A stretch of 64,000 nucleotides of DNA from Metallyticus violacea (Eukaryota; Arthropoda; Insecta; Mantodea; Metallyticidae), in the NCBI GenBank assembly GCA_030762175.1, contig CM060834.1, positions 27,601,501 to 27,665,500 on the forward strand, in the 5' to 3' direction. This document shows, in pieces, positions 22,926-34,721 of this stretch. The notes below the pieces were generated by a model. The model worked only from the letters and a program-made list of their open reading frames with translations, had not been told where the DNA came from and did no database searches. How positions within the stretch are numbered: the first letter of the stretch is position 1; each line of letters opens with the position of its first letter. Made by a program: the position numbers and the translations under genes.

Positions 22926-25900
22926 CCCACTTTACTGCGCAACACTTCGCATTTGTGTAAAGAAAACCACAGCTTCTTGTAACAATTTAAGCACTAGGGA
23001 ACACAGAAAAATATTAACATGCTTATCTAAACTTTATCGTAACTGTTTTGTTTACATATACATTCAGAGAACGCATTACATAATCCTGTTTGCTTAGCTT
23101 TATTTAGTTTATTGCAGAATAACGAGAATCCAGTGTGAATGGTGAGTATCTCACTAACCATGCATTATACAGGCCAGACACACGTGTTACCCGTGTTAGT
23201 ATTTCCGCAATTGATTTTGAAATATTTTTTCGGGTGAAAGAAAAATTTTGCCTGCTCAGTAATTACAAGTAACAATTGATAACACACTGAGGCGGAGGAT
23301 ACACATGAAGCATGCTCTATCTTCATATGGTATAAAGTTTTGTATCTGCTTTAGCAATATCAAAATACAATTTAACAAATCAGTCTATATTTTTGTTTTT
23401 TGTATTTTCTTTGGGGAAGTTAATAAGAAATATGAAATAATGTTATGTCTATGATCTAAATATAGCGCATATCTATAATATAAACTATTTTTAATACTGC
23501 CTCAAAAGAATTGTCTAATATTTTAATTTCGACACCCTCCCTTTAATGTCAGGCAGTTTAACTTTGGGAAGATGCTGGAGGGAAACCTACAGAGTACGGC
23601 CATTAAAAGGTAACTCGGCGGTACGGCAGAAAAGGAATGGTAATTTACAAAATTTAACAATAAATATTTCAGTATAATTTACAGTACGATAGGATCACAT
23701 GTTCATGGCGCATGCAAATAAATGTGAATTCAGTATAATAACAAAGCTATGAAAAACAAGCTTCTTGAATTTGTGTCCATAAACCGTCTTTTATCCTTTT
23801 TGCATGCGCAGGGAATGTATGTATAGCATATTGCATTTAGAAAGAACAAATACTGAATGAAATAATATACTATTCATTATAATGTATGTAATATGTTAAC
23901 GTTAAATCTTGCTGTATATGGGAAGCAATATTTTGTCATAATATGTTGCAAAAGATCATTTTAAAAAAGTGCTTCGTGCCGGGAGGCAAACCTGCGTACT
24001 TAACCACTGGCTGTTTCATTGCACTCTGCCACAGAGCTAACGGAAGACAAACACTGATCGGTGCCTTTAGCGCATGTCATATAACACAACTGTTGTAGTG
24101 GCTACACAGATTTGAAGGTTATCTTGTGAGCCGCGCACTATAACCAGCAGGACTAATAAGAATTTTGGATTCAAGAGATCTTTTTTTTTTTTTTTTTAAG
24201 GGCGTACATTCCTTGGCTAAGAAACTTACAAAATGTATCTTAAGTCAAATTAACATCAAACCATAATTCTTTACAAATACATTCTGCCTGGGTCACTTGT
24301 ACACAGGGAAGAAAGCCCAGAGCTGAAATTTTTTAAATAAGAAGCTCCCCTCCAAAATAAATAAATAAATAAATAAAAAATCGTCATCCCATCTCTATTT
24401 AATTTGCCTAGTAGAGATTGAAGTTGTGGAGACAGAAACAGTTGTTGGAAAGGTCTAGAAGTGACAGTTATCCAACAAGTTTCCGGAATCTTCACGTTCC
24501 GGTATATGAGCAACATTGCGGTTAGAGTGTGGTATGCTCCAAGATTCAGATGTACATGTGTACAGAGATGTAAGATAAAATATGAACATTATTTCAGGAG
24601 TGTTAGTCTAGAATCTGACGCGGTACCCTCTTGTATTAGGACACAAGCATCCTGTTTAGGAGTAATGCTTCAGAAACTTGTTAATTACATTAATTATAGA
24701 TGTATTTAAGACATCAAAGGTAAACGTACTTACTTAAGACCGTTATTTGCTAGACGAAGAACAAAATGAACCCGTGCTACGCCTACAATTGATTTCCAAC
24801 TATTCATCGTAGGAAAAGATAATGTAACATTGCCCACTGCTTAGACCAGCATGTGTCTCTCATATGGTGAGAAACAAGTGAACGTCTGCGCATTACAGAG
24901 GGCGTGGGTTTCGCTTGGCGTATATAAACAAGTTTTGTTTGTTAGCGTAAATCAAATGATTGTAACAAAAAAAGACAGTGAAAGGAGTTTATTGGTGTCA
25001 ATTTTCACAATAGTGTGTGTTTCGTAGTGTTTCAGTTTAGTGAATGAATGATAATTCTGAGTAATAAACTGCATGCATACAACTGCGCAAATCGTCAGAA
25101 CAAACCTCGGTAATTTCTTTTCACAAGTAAGTTCGGTTAGGTACAGTCTATTGCAAAACTTTCGTACGATGTAGTGGCATTAAGTTGATAATACGTATCA
25201 CAGGACATATACGAACAGGTGGAGAGCTTATCGTTCCAAGGGGTTTGTATGCCATCTGGTTCAGCTTTAAACCTGAAACGTGCACTATTATCACTGAGCC
25301 TTTTCGTGTAAATGTGATAATTGCATTCAATATATAATATATATGGAAGTATTGGTTTTTTTTTGCACAAGTATGTTTATTACATATTTATTTGCTTGGA
25401 TATAATGGAACATTTTGGTAGAGCTTTTTAATTTTCCCGAATACAATGCCTAGGGTGCCATATCTCAAATTGGAGAAAATGAGGACACAGTCATGGTTCT
25501 ATGGAAAATGTATGTGCAAAAAGTCCTAATATGTTACATAATGTCATGACTCAGTATGAACCTAGTCTATAGTGTGTATAATGTTTCTCTTTTACACTTT
25601 TCATGTCTATCATACTATCAGGGCCCTGTTTCACTGAGGTATGGTCTAATACGTACAAGTTTATTAGTGCCGGTTCTTGTAAAGTGTGGTCTTGTAACTT
25701 TCTGGTCAACGGAAAAAAAAAGCTACATTAGTAAAGTATTAATAAAAAGTTACAAGTGACGTCATGTAAAATTAAGATGGAGAAACAGCTGTTTGCCACA
25801 CATCACCATACCTTGAATTGGGTTATGTTCACTCTTTAGGGATTATTAATGTACAGAGCGGATTATTGTCATTCCTGCTCAGTTGTATTTTTTTTTTCCT

Positions 25901-26469
25901 CAGATATAAGTATAAAGTAAATATTTTATTGTGCATTTATCGATACTTAAGCATAATAAACCACTTTCAGAAGACGGCCCCATGAGGCTACATTTAGGAG
26001 CATAATTTCAGCCGTCGAGAGATGGTAGAAGTACCCAGCTGTCTGATTACTCTCTGTCCATTTTATTCTTTGTATTTATTTTGTTTATTTATTTGTTTAC
26101 ATTGCTTGGCAATCACGTTCTCATAAGCAAATAATTTAAACAAAAAAATTAAAAGTCACGTTTTTATTTTCTTAACGGAATAAAAGTTTGATACTTATTC
26201 CAAAAAAATGGAAAATTTAAAACTAAATTATAAATGAACTAAAAAGTATAAAATAATTCGTCCTAGCCAAATGCAGATTCATAACCCCATGCAAATTCAT
26301 AATCTCATAAACTTTTTTAGAAAAATGCTTCCAAACGAAAAACGCAGGGCGCATGCAATAGGTAAAATTAATAACTGTTAAGGGTATTTGTAGTTTAAAT
26401 TAATCACACGAAAGGTTCAGACAAACTCTTTCCCATATTGTTGATAATCATGTGTCATTTTAAATAGGC
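22926..26469. other. Unassigned AT-rich stretch
   Basis: Apart from the tRNA-like segment at 23969-24043 and a T-run at about 24180-24198, nothing is recognisable. A TATATAA sequence near 24920 follows a less AT-rich patch, but no coding region or transcript structure supports calling a promoter. Confidence 0.4.
23969..24043 (-). mobile_element. Degenerate tRNA-like segment, possible third SINE head
   Basis: On the minus strand GTTAGCTCTGTGGCAGAGTG resembles a tRNA A box/D arm, and about 35 nt later GCAGGTTTGCCTCC resembles a B box. Acceptor and T stems do not pair properly, so it is not a functional tRNA. Only one copy is present here, so assignment as a SINE head is inference. Confidence 0.3.
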
Positions 26470-27107
26470 GATTTTAGCCCTCCTCTGAAAATGATTTCTC
26501 CATCTTTCTTTATATTGATATATTTTGTCATTGATTGGAGAAACACTAGTTCCTCTCTTTTATCTTAAATTTTTATTTTATCCATTATTGTACATACCTT
26601 AATAGCTCTAAGGTGTCTCATTTCTGCTGCATTTATTTTATCACATTCTTTTATCTTTATTGCCCATGTTTTGAACCATACGTTAATGTTGGAAGCGCCA
26701 CTGTTTTGTAAAAGTTTAAGTTTGTTTCTTTTCTTGTTTTTCTTTCTAATACTCCACAGTTGTTCTAGAATAAACTTACTTTATTATTTAAATCATGACT
26801 GTGTTGATATCATAAAATTGTACCCTAACTAGTAGTTTTTTGCACTGTCCTAGCACTGCGGCATTTATTACTATTTTGAATCTGCGAGGGTACTTACTTG
26901 AAATTCCACTACTTTTGTTTTAATTGTTTAGATTTTGAATTCATATTTCCCAGCACATTTCCCCATTTGAAAATATTTTTCTGCAAGTCATTTTCTGTTT
27001 CTTGAATTATTATAATATCATCAGCATAGAATAGCACACTATTCATATTTAATGGAATTCCTGAAGGTATTTTCCCATTTATCTCTCTAGAAGTTCGCCT
27101 ATATATA
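26470..27107 (-). pseudogene. LINE reverse transcriptase remnant (palm to C-terminus)
   Basis: The minus strand carries SVLFYADDIIIIQETENDLQ at about 26995-27055, the YADD catalytic motif of a non-LTR reverse transcriptase. Further down are NFYKTVALPTLTYGS (about 26670-26715) and INAAEMRHLRAIKVCTIMDK (about 26570-26640), the usual thumb and C-terminal blocks. Many stops and shifts are present. Upstream frames (VYIGELL) continue to the edge of the inverted-repeat transposon at 27108, and a short N-ward continuation may lie at 28302-28345, so the transposon inserted into this LINE. Confidence 0.88.
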
Positions 27108-28299
27108 CACAGTGGTGCAAAAGTAACTACACACCTATTGAATTTCAGTTCTTTTTATGTTCAAACTGTTTCCCTTCTGCGTTAATACACCGTTGGAGTC
27201 TACCTAGGACACTCTGACACATGCGCAAAACAGCTGCTTGCTGTTGTCCAGATTGCGGAAGGCATCCTCAATGTAAGCAGTCAGCTCTTCAACAATTTGT
27301 GAATTCCTTCCTTACACTTCGGCTTTAACCTTACTCCAAAGTAATATATCCATTGGGGTATTATCAGGGGATTGTGGAGGGAATTCAATTGTTGCATGAC
27401 GTCCAAGCACCCTTGTATTGAACAGCTGTAACATAATGCGCAGGAGCTCCATCATGCTGGAAATAGATTTTTTCCCAAATGTATCACACGGTTCCTGGTG
27501 TAACCTCTTGAAGTAGAACAAGTACCTTGGGATTTCTGCCAATGAAGTGCGGTCCAAATACATCGCTTGCCGACATTGCACCCCTCGCATGTACGCAGGG
27601 TTGATTTAGCGCTTGCTCCAAAGCAACATGATGGTTTTCCGTGTACCAATAAGTGCAGTTATGTCGGTTTACCTGTTCCGATAACTTTAAGATGGCCAAA
27701 TCCGACCACACAATGTTTTGAGTTCATGTCGATACTGATCGAGCATAATCTCACAAATTGTAGCCGCCTGTCGTCTAGATCTGACAAATCATGTGTCAGA
27801 TTTGGAATGTACACTTTGAACTTCTGGTGATGCAATCTCCTTTGGATTGATCGACGTGACAGTACTCGAAATTCTGCCGCTAATCGTCTTTTGAACGCCT
27901 TTGGAGTAGTCGTGACAGCCAGACACATATTGAGTTTATTTTCTTTTGTTTTTAACTGTACTGTACGTATGTTTCTAAGCTGCGGGAAGAACCGGAAACA
28001 GGAAATGAGTAGTCAGTAACAGTTGAAAATGTTGCCAAGCAAGAAAGAAATTTTCCTATAAAAATCGATTACCTATAAGGTTTAAGGTCTCTACGATGGA
28101 ATGTACCCACTATCACGTAATACTGCATAAATTCTAATTCATACATTTGAAATTTAAGTTTCTGTTTTGAATGCTCCTCGGCGAACAAGGACAGACGGTC
28201 TGATGAAGAAGGAAAACGTTTTAAACATAACATACAAAGAAGTGAAATGACATGTTAACTGAAATTTATTAAGTGTGTAGTTACTTTTGTGTCACCCTG
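27108..28299 (-). mobile_element. Mariner-like transposon with ~40-bp TIRs and decayed transposase
   Basis: Terminal inverted repeats face each other. The left end is GTGCAAAAGTAACTACACAC and so on to TGAATTTCAGTT; the right end is its inverse, GTGTGTAGTTACTTTTGTGTC. Both are flanked by TA (27106-27107 and 28300-28301). The minus-strand transposase (about 27310-27960) shows SRRSIQRRLHHQKFKVYIP (HTH), LTHDLSDLDDRRLQFVR, WSDLAILKLSEQVNRHNCTY (first Asp kept, following DEA lost), VALEQALNQP, FQHDGAPAHYVTAVQYK (second Asp), and GRHATIEFPPQSPDNTPMD (third acidic region). The set is of the DUF4817-associated Tc1/mariner type. Frameshifts separate the blocks, so it is inactive. At 1192 bp it is nearly full length. 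Confidence 0.93.
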
Positions 28300-28387
28300 T
28301 ACATTAAAACATTGCAGTCATAGACTTAACGCCCTTATCTTAAACCACAATTAACTTAATTTCTTTTGAAAACAACATATGAAGAAA

Positions 28388-28640
28388 TACACGAACATTT
28401 GAAAGGAAAACATTGAAAACAATTTATGAAGTGGAAAAAGATAAAGAACAATGGAGAATAAGATACAATTATGAATTAAAAGGATTAATATACAAACAAG
28501 ATATTGTGAGGTACAAAGAATAAATGGTTAGGACATATAGAGAGAATGACTAAAGATAGAATTCCAAAAAGTATGTTAAAAGGAAGATTGGTTTCTAGAA
28601 GGAAAAAAGAAAGGCAAAAAATAAAATGAGTGGATAATGT
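28388..28640 (+). pseudogene. LINE C-terminal fragment
   Basis: Plus-strand sequence reads KTIYEVEKDKEQWRIRYNYE, then after a shift KWLGHIERMTKDRIPKSMLK and GRLVSRRKKERQKIK, ending before VDNV. The pattern WxGHIxRM, then RxPKxxL, then GRxxRKxGRPxxRWxD is the usual C-terminus after the reverse transcriptase of insect non-LTR elements. It lies on the opposite strand from the LINE at 26.5 kb and is cut off by the retroposon starting at 28648. Confidence 0.85.
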
Positions 28641-28647
28641 AACAATA

Positions 28648-29282
28648 TAATAAATAAAAATTCAATTAAATAAAAAATCTATACCCGGTACCTTGTTTCC
28701 TACACCGGAACATATATTCTAGAACTTTTATTCTTTATTTGAAAAATTAAATGCTTACATTAGTTATGTTATTATTGTTCAGATTTATCTAAATCTAAAC
28801 ACTAATTAAAAATAAAAAGCGATTAAAATAATAATTATAATGAAAATAGGTAGAGCGAGAATAAAAGACAAAGTACTATAAAAGATTTACTTTAACATAT
28901 ACAATAAAACATATATATTAACAAATATAAATTATAAATCCCCATACATGCTGTAAGCCAGTACTGACCTACATCTGGTAACCAGCTGTTAAAACAAAAA
29001 TGCAAATTACAAATCAACACTATTATTTACTTACTAAATTAAAACAAAAGCTGTTCCACCGGCTTCCGGCGAAAATGTGTACTGGCAACCTATACAATTA
29101 TAATTTGCCTTAAATTTCTTTCTTCTGTATCGCAAATAAGTTACGTAATTTTAATACAATTCTTGTTAATTATGTACAAAACAAATTTAACTATATACTG
29201 TACAATTTCTACCCAAATGCCTAACTTATTCTTAATTTATCTTCCCTTCAGTTTAAGTATGCATTATTATTATTGTTGTTAC

Positions 29283-29318
<36 letters not shown>

Positions 29319-29460
29319 TTAGAATTAGTTCTAGCTTATTAATAAATAAACATTTTATAAATCTATCAAGTTTAAAATTGTTCACTTATTTTTAACCATT
29401 AACTTTTGTTATTTTTCTCTCAACACTTCACTATAATTTTGCGTGTTATATTTTGAAACC
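28648..29460 (-). mobile_element. Uncharacterised ~0.8-kb retroposon, copy 1
   Basis: This segment matches 52294-53060 along nearly its whole length, including GTTCAGATTTATCTAAATCT, TTATAAATCCCCATNCATGC, TGTTCCACCGGNTTCCGGCG and an internal (ATT)n tract. Probable flanks are ATGTAACAATA (28637-28647) and ATGTAACTATA (29461-29471). Read on the minus strand it has AATAAA-type signals near the end and a T/A-rich simple tail, which suggests retroposition. No protein or tRNA-like promoter was recognised. Confidence 0.75.
29264..29314. repeat. (ATT)n microsatellite inside the retroposon
   Basis: Imperfect ATT run at the same relative place as the tract at 52891-52944 in the second copy, so it is probably part of the family consensus. 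Confidence 0.93.
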
Positions 29461-29471
29461 ATGTAACTATA

Positions 29472-30473
29472 ACAAAACACTTCTTTAGTAATTAATACAT
29501 ATTATCACCCTTCCCGGCTTCTCTCTCCCTTCACTTCAGATGATGTAATAGAAGACCTAAGGAAGATGGAAATGCAAAGTGCAAGATAAACAATTGCAGG
29601 GAGCCAAAGCTCACATACGGCTGTAGAGTCAGAAATAGCCGCTTTAGTCACTTGCTGTCTTCTGCTCTGGGGATTTGATTCCACGCTATGTAGAGAGTAC
29701 GGACGGTGCCACTAGTCGATTGATTTACTGCCTGAATGAATACAGCTACAACATTTCCCCTTTTGTTTCGCAATTTCTATTCAACAGTTGTAAATAATAA
29801 ATGAAGTGGGTTGAAGCATGTGTTTCTCTCATCCCGTTGCTAAAGAATTGGCTTTTAAATGGAGAGAGAAAGCTAGCTAGATTAATCATCATTTCAGAAA
29901 TACAATTTATTTCTGATAGTCGCCCCACCCAGTGGAGGCCCTGCCCTGCTTTTTTAATCCATAAAAGCGAGCGAATACTCGGCAACTCCGATTGGACGAG
30001 ACTGATTTAATTTTTTTTCTCTCTCTCTCCTCCCCTTGTACAGTTTAAATGGACGAAACGTTAATCACATGTAAACCATACAACTTTGACCAGTACCTCC
30101 ATTTGGATTGTTCGCGTAGCATTGAAATGGTATCGGCTTTTCCGGCATAACGGAATGTTATGTTATCTGCCCTATTCAAAAAGTACGTAATGCTGCATTT
30201 GGGAATGGAATGATGCGGACAAGTGTTGCAGGAAGCGGTTTGCATATGGAAAATTCAAGTTCCTGGTCACAGTTGTCAGTTGTTTTGTGCTCTGGTTCAG
30301 TGAAATTCAACTTGTGGTATGTACACGCTAGCCGGAAGCACATAAAGGATGTACAAAGTATATCCTTATTGTTCTTAACTTAATCACCTGAACCTCAAAG
30401 CAACTGCAGCATTATAGAGGCTACCATATTAAATTATTACATTTTAATAAACACCTTTTATACCTCAGCGAAT
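29472..30473. other. Unassigned sequence
   Basis: No family recognised. Small frames at 29746-30245 on both strands lack motifs. Confidence 0.4.
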
Positions 30474-30722
30474 GTCGGTCCTGGAGGTCTAGCGGTTGCA
30501 CCGTGAACCCAAGATTCCAGGTTCAAACCCGGCCCAGGCGTAAAAATCCTAAGTACGGCTTCCTTCGGAAGGGAAGTAAATCCGTGAGTCCCATGCCGTA
30601 CATTTACGGCACATAAAAGAACCTCAAGCTTGAAAAAAGAGACCTCCGAGCAAAATTTATCGACCGTTTCACGCCCTTAATTTAATGGGACGTTGATGAC
30701 CTTGTTAAAGTGCATCCGGGAA
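30474..30722 (+). mobile_element. SINE-A copy, plus strand
   Basis: It starts GTCGGTCCTGGAGGTCTAGC, with the B box GGTTCAAACCCGG at about 30520, the body blocks AAGTACGGCTTCCTTCGG and AAAGAACCTCAAGC, and a 3' hairpin region GACGTTGATGACCTTGTTAA with a partly decayed stem. It ends in a short A-rich tail. Target-site duplication not resolved. Confidence 0.92.
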
Positions 30723-30802
30723 TAAACAAAATTAACAATACTTTGATATATATAATCATATTTAAACCTTTCCAGCACATAAATATCTAAGCCCCATTAT
30801 CT

Positions 30803-31195
30803 CTTGTTTCATTGTTACGACAGATTCCGTTACTCTGCCTCGGTCTAAGTGTTTCCTATCCGAGCAGCAATTTTAGGGAATGTCATGTGAAATAGGGGGT
30901 TGTACTGGATTTAGCGCCCATTTTACTACAGAGGCATCACAAGCGGTGGACACTGATGATGCATGAGATGAAATTATTTATTAGGAAAGGATCATTCTTT
31001 AAGGAAGGAAGCATACTAGGCCTAAGTTTAGGGCACTTCACCGGCATTTGCCATTTATGAGGACTGGGGAAAATCTGGAACTTCTGTTTTAATAGACAGG
31101 TTCCGTTGCTCAACTCTCAGTCAAAATGTTTCCTATCCAAAAAGTAAATGAGCAATTTTAGCGAGTGTCATATAAATGAGGGTTTGCGCTATATT
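30803..31195. repeat. Pair of ~110-bp direct repeats bounding a truncated SINE-B
   Basis: The left copy 30803-30910 and right copy 31081-31195 share CAGRTTCCGTTRCTC, GTTTCCTATCC, AGCAATTTTAG and GTCATRTRAA in the same order with moderate divergence. Their facing edges coincide with the two ends of a 170-bp SINE-B fragment (30911-31080). This repeats, at lower identity, the arrangement at 7252-8033. Confidence 0.72.
30911..31080 (-). mobile_element. SINE-B copy, 5'-truncated
   Basis: The minus-strand copy retains the 3' end (TTAGCGCCCATTTTACTACA in plus reading), the GGCGGTGGACACTGATGAT-like block, CCTAAGTTTAGGG and TGAGGACTGGGGAAAATC. It stops before the B box, so the tRNA-like head is missing. 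Confidence 0.9.
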
Positions 31196-31200
31196 CCTTT

Positions 31201-31469
31201 AACCGTGTTTAACGCCCGTTTTTACTACTGAGGCATCACAAGCGGTGGACACTGATGATACAGGAGATGAAAGGATTTATTGGGAAAGGATTTATTTAAA
31301 GGCAGAAAATGTTCCAGACATAAATTTAACATACATCTTCGGCATTTGACATTTATGTGGACTGAGCAAAACCTGAAAGAAAAAAGTCAGGGAGGACGGT
31401 TCTGGCGGTAATCGAACTCTAGCCCTAGACCTCCTCTCACGAGTCTCCGCGCCTTAACGATCATGGCGG
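31201..31469 (-). mobile_element. SINE-B copy, near full length
   Basis: Starts TTTAACGCCCGTTTTTACTA in plus reading, retains the body, a disrupted B-box region with a small internal duplication (about 31408-31430) and the head ending CATGGCGGT. A short imperfect duplication (TTTGCGCTATATT at 31183, TTCGCGCTGGATGT at 31470) flanks it. Confidence 0.88.
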
Positions 31470-31486
31470 TTCGCGCTGGATGTAAC

Positions 31487-32530
31487 AGGATATTGAACGT
31501 AAGATTTCACAACAGATGGATAGAGCGATATTCAAATAGAATGTCGTCATTATGTACATCGGATATGACAGTGCATATGTCCTTATGTTTTTCTTAAAAT
31601 CGTGTTTTTTTAAAAACAATGTTTACATATTAACCTCTATTATTCTATAGATAATGGCATAGTTCTTCTTATTGATAACATTCTAAACCTCAGTCTTTCT
31701 GTCATGATAATTAAATGTATTTTCATAGATATTATATTGAAAATTTGCAAATTTAGATTTAGATAAATTATCTTTATAACAAAACGATCAGATAAGTTCA
31801 AAGGCTTTAATAGTATATTGTAAAATAAATGTTGAAAGACACGTGTTGCGCATGCGAGTGTCATTAGTTGTAACTCGAGGTTTGCAAATAGCCTTCCAGC
31901 ACGTATGCTACATACTATTTTTATACTACCATATCGTAATGTAATTTATTTTTAATTTATCATAATTTGGAAAGTTAAAAATAGCGAGAACAGGAAATAC
32001 CGAATCGATTAGTAGTTGTTCATATGTTTGTATAGCGAGGCGTTAGTGTTTTGTTAGTTATTTTATTGAAACGTTTAGTAGCTCGATGATGTGAAGGTTA
32101 ATTGAAAGTTTAAGGGAATTTGACGAAAGTGATAAAGATTTTGAAGGTGATTGAAGCGGCGGCTAGTATAAGGAATGATTTGCTGCCTAATAAATCTAAA
32201 AACAAAAAACAGTATAAGTGATAACGTGATGCAAAAAAAAAAAAAAAAGCCAGGACAATTAGTGAGAAATCTATGTTGGCATATTTTCTGGAGAAATCGA
32301 AGGTAATGAAATCTTCAACGTTATGGTCTATTTATTACATGTTATGGCATTTGTTATGTCTAAGGCATAGTTTTGATATATAGAAGTTTGGAGGTTTGAT
32401 CGCCTTTTTGAAAAGAAAATCTCTTCGATATGCAGCGAAAAAGTTCAGGGTTTTCATAAGAATGGACATAAGTTTTATATTTGAAAGAAACTCTAGTTAT
32501 GAAAAACGCTGTTAGTGTCATATCTTACTA
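31487..32530. other. Unassigned AT-rich sequence
   Basis: No gene or repeat recognised. An A-run lies at about 32230-32247. Confidence 0.4.
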
Positions 32531-32541
32531 TTGTTAATAAA

Positions 32542-32807
32542 CCGCCACGGGTGGCTGAGGTCATTAAGACGCGGACTCTTGAGCGGGAAGTCTGGGGTTC
32601 AAATCCCACTAGGATCCCTGAATGAGGTTTTTTCCAGGTTTTCCTCAGTCCTCATAGATGGTAGATACCGGGGAGGTAGTCTAAACTTAGGCCTGGAACG
32701 TTTCCTTCCTTAAAAAAATTCATTTTCCAATATATCATTTCATCTCATGTATCATCAGTGTCCACCACCTCAGTGGTTGAAATGGGCATTAAACAACATT
32801 AATAAAA
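32542..32807 (+). mobile_element. SINE-B copy, full length with 11-bp duplication
   Basis: Complete plus-strand copy: head CCGCCACGGGTGGCTGAGGT, B box GGTTCAAATCCC, body and GGGCATTAAACAACATTAA end. Flanks are TTGTTAATAAA (32531-32541) and TGGTTAATAAA (32808-32818), matching at 10 of 11 positions. Confidence 0.95.
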
Positions 32808-32818
32808 TGGTTAATAAA

Positions 32819-34283
32819 GTGTCAGGAATTAATGTTACGCAGTATACCTCGCGTAGTATAACTATTCATATTAACAGCAAATAATTTGCATTGCTTGAAT
32901 ATTTTCATAAATTTATTCTATTAAATTGTGTGATATAGCAAGATTGCTATTTTCAGTTGTAAGTTAAAATACAGTGTTGCAAAGTTACTTTGCAGCAAAT
33001 CTTCATTTTTTAAATTCAGTACCACTAAACTGCTATTTTCAGTTCTAAAATTAGGTACCCATTAGTTAAATTAGATACGGTAGTTTAAAAATAGTTTTGT
33101 GAATGCCTTTTTATGTAAATCTACTAATGAATATTTTGGGATTTTATAATTTTAGCATTTTATAACATGTCCAAATACCTTTTTATAATAAATAATGGAT
33201 TTTGCATTAAGCAAATAAAATTTACTTTCTGTGGCTCTAACAGAAACGGAGAAAGAAAAGGTGAAAAACATAGAACATTTTAAATGCCAAAATATGTGTC
33301 CCATTAAAGAAACGACAAATGGCGTTCTGGTTGCAGTTTCTTCCTCTCTATGTAAAAGTCGCTTAAGCAACAACTAAAGAAGCTCTATTTGTTAGCATAT
33401 GCCGAAAACGAAAGTGGGTCCCCTAAGATACTTCCTTTCCTTCCTGTTCTCGCGTCCTTGTAAGTCATTTTCCGGCACATGGACGTGGAGTACCGCGTGG
33501 GTGGAAAGGCTTGGCCTAATGGACAACATCCGGTGAAGGTACATTCACATTCACACCTCTCCAGTCTTCCAGTAGAGAGGGCTGCAGTGTGTACAGAAAG
33601 TGCAATGCGGGTGCATCCCAGGGCACCACGTTTTGCAAAAGTCACTTGGATGTCAGTTTTACGCTTTATTTGTTTACGCAAGTAATCTTATGTGTTGTTT
33701 CTTGATACAGAGCATTTGAACCAGCCTATTACTGCGGAACACTTTTAAATACATATAATACCTAATACTTAAAAAATACTATTTGGTGCTATAACGCAAT
33801 TAACGTAGCTTAATAAATCATGCAATAATTTCAATTTTAATAACTAACGTGTCATCATCATATTTTCTACTAATGAAATGTAACGAAATTTTAAAATGTA
33901 AATTTCAACCAACCCCATCCGCACATCGCTGTAAGTTTTTACCGTAATATTTTTACAGCTTTGGGTCTTCTCAGTATTGCCAACGTGTTTTCCCACAAAT
34001 CTGAAAGTTAGAATCGATTAATCGCAACAACCAACAATTACGGGTAATTTCAGTCATTCGATTCTCATATTACATATTACATTAACTGGAATTATGAAAA
34101 TGTACTGCTATTATAATAATAATAGTAATAATAATAATAATTACAATACGTGAAATCAGTAATGATAAAATTTTATTTTGATTTTCTCAGTTGGCATTAG
34201 TGAGTAAATGGAATTGTAGCAATAAACTTTCGTATATTCCAGGTCTACGATTTCTGAATATGTGGGTATTCATAAGTCGTTTA
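32819..34283. other. Unassigned AT-rich sequence
   Basis: A GC-richer patch at 33410-33680 has open frames on both strands (98 and 68 codons) with no recognised motif. The rest is featureless. Confidence 0.4.
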
Positions 34284-34293
34284 AAGATATTAT

Positions 34294-34295
34294 TT

Positions 34296-34377
<82 letters not shown>

Positions 34378-34711
34378 TAAAATGTTCCTAAAGAAGGGCA
34401 AAGGCCTTCTACAAGAGGGTAACTCTTATTCGCTGATACGATGAGCTAATTCGCATTAGGGTTGTGTACAGTATTACCCTGTATGCTACACTTTGTTATA
34501 CTTTGGTTCATCAGATTTCACCCATTTCGAAGTAGACGTTCGATATTTTCTATGTATTCCTGCTTCTTGCCATTGTCGACGTGTCTGTGCTACGTAGAAG
34601 TCTTCCCATCATGGCCTGTTTCTGTGTCGTTTGCCTAAGCGCGTCCCACATGGTGGTCTTATACGTCCATCTATCGTCCTGCATCCTCACATGTGCCCTC
34701 CCCTTTTTCAC
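34294..34711 (-). mobile_element. 5'-truncated LINE end with (ATT)n tail
   Basis: Minus-strand sequence encodes GRAHVRMQDDRWTYKTTMWD and RRLLRSTDTST-like residues, the C-terminal tail of a non-LTR polymerase, then a 3' UTR ending in about 26 ATT units (plus-strand AAT run at 34299-34377). Perfect 10-bp flanks AAGATATTAT lie at 34284-34293 and 34712-34721. About 310 bp are shared with 60864-61170, so both come from one LINE family. Confidence 0.88.
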
Positions 34712-34721
34712 AAGATATTAT

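Noticed and set aside
24900..25040. Promoter with TATATAA followed by a transcribed-looking leader
   Set aside because: A TATA-like string is expected by chance in AT-rich DNA, and no coding region follows.
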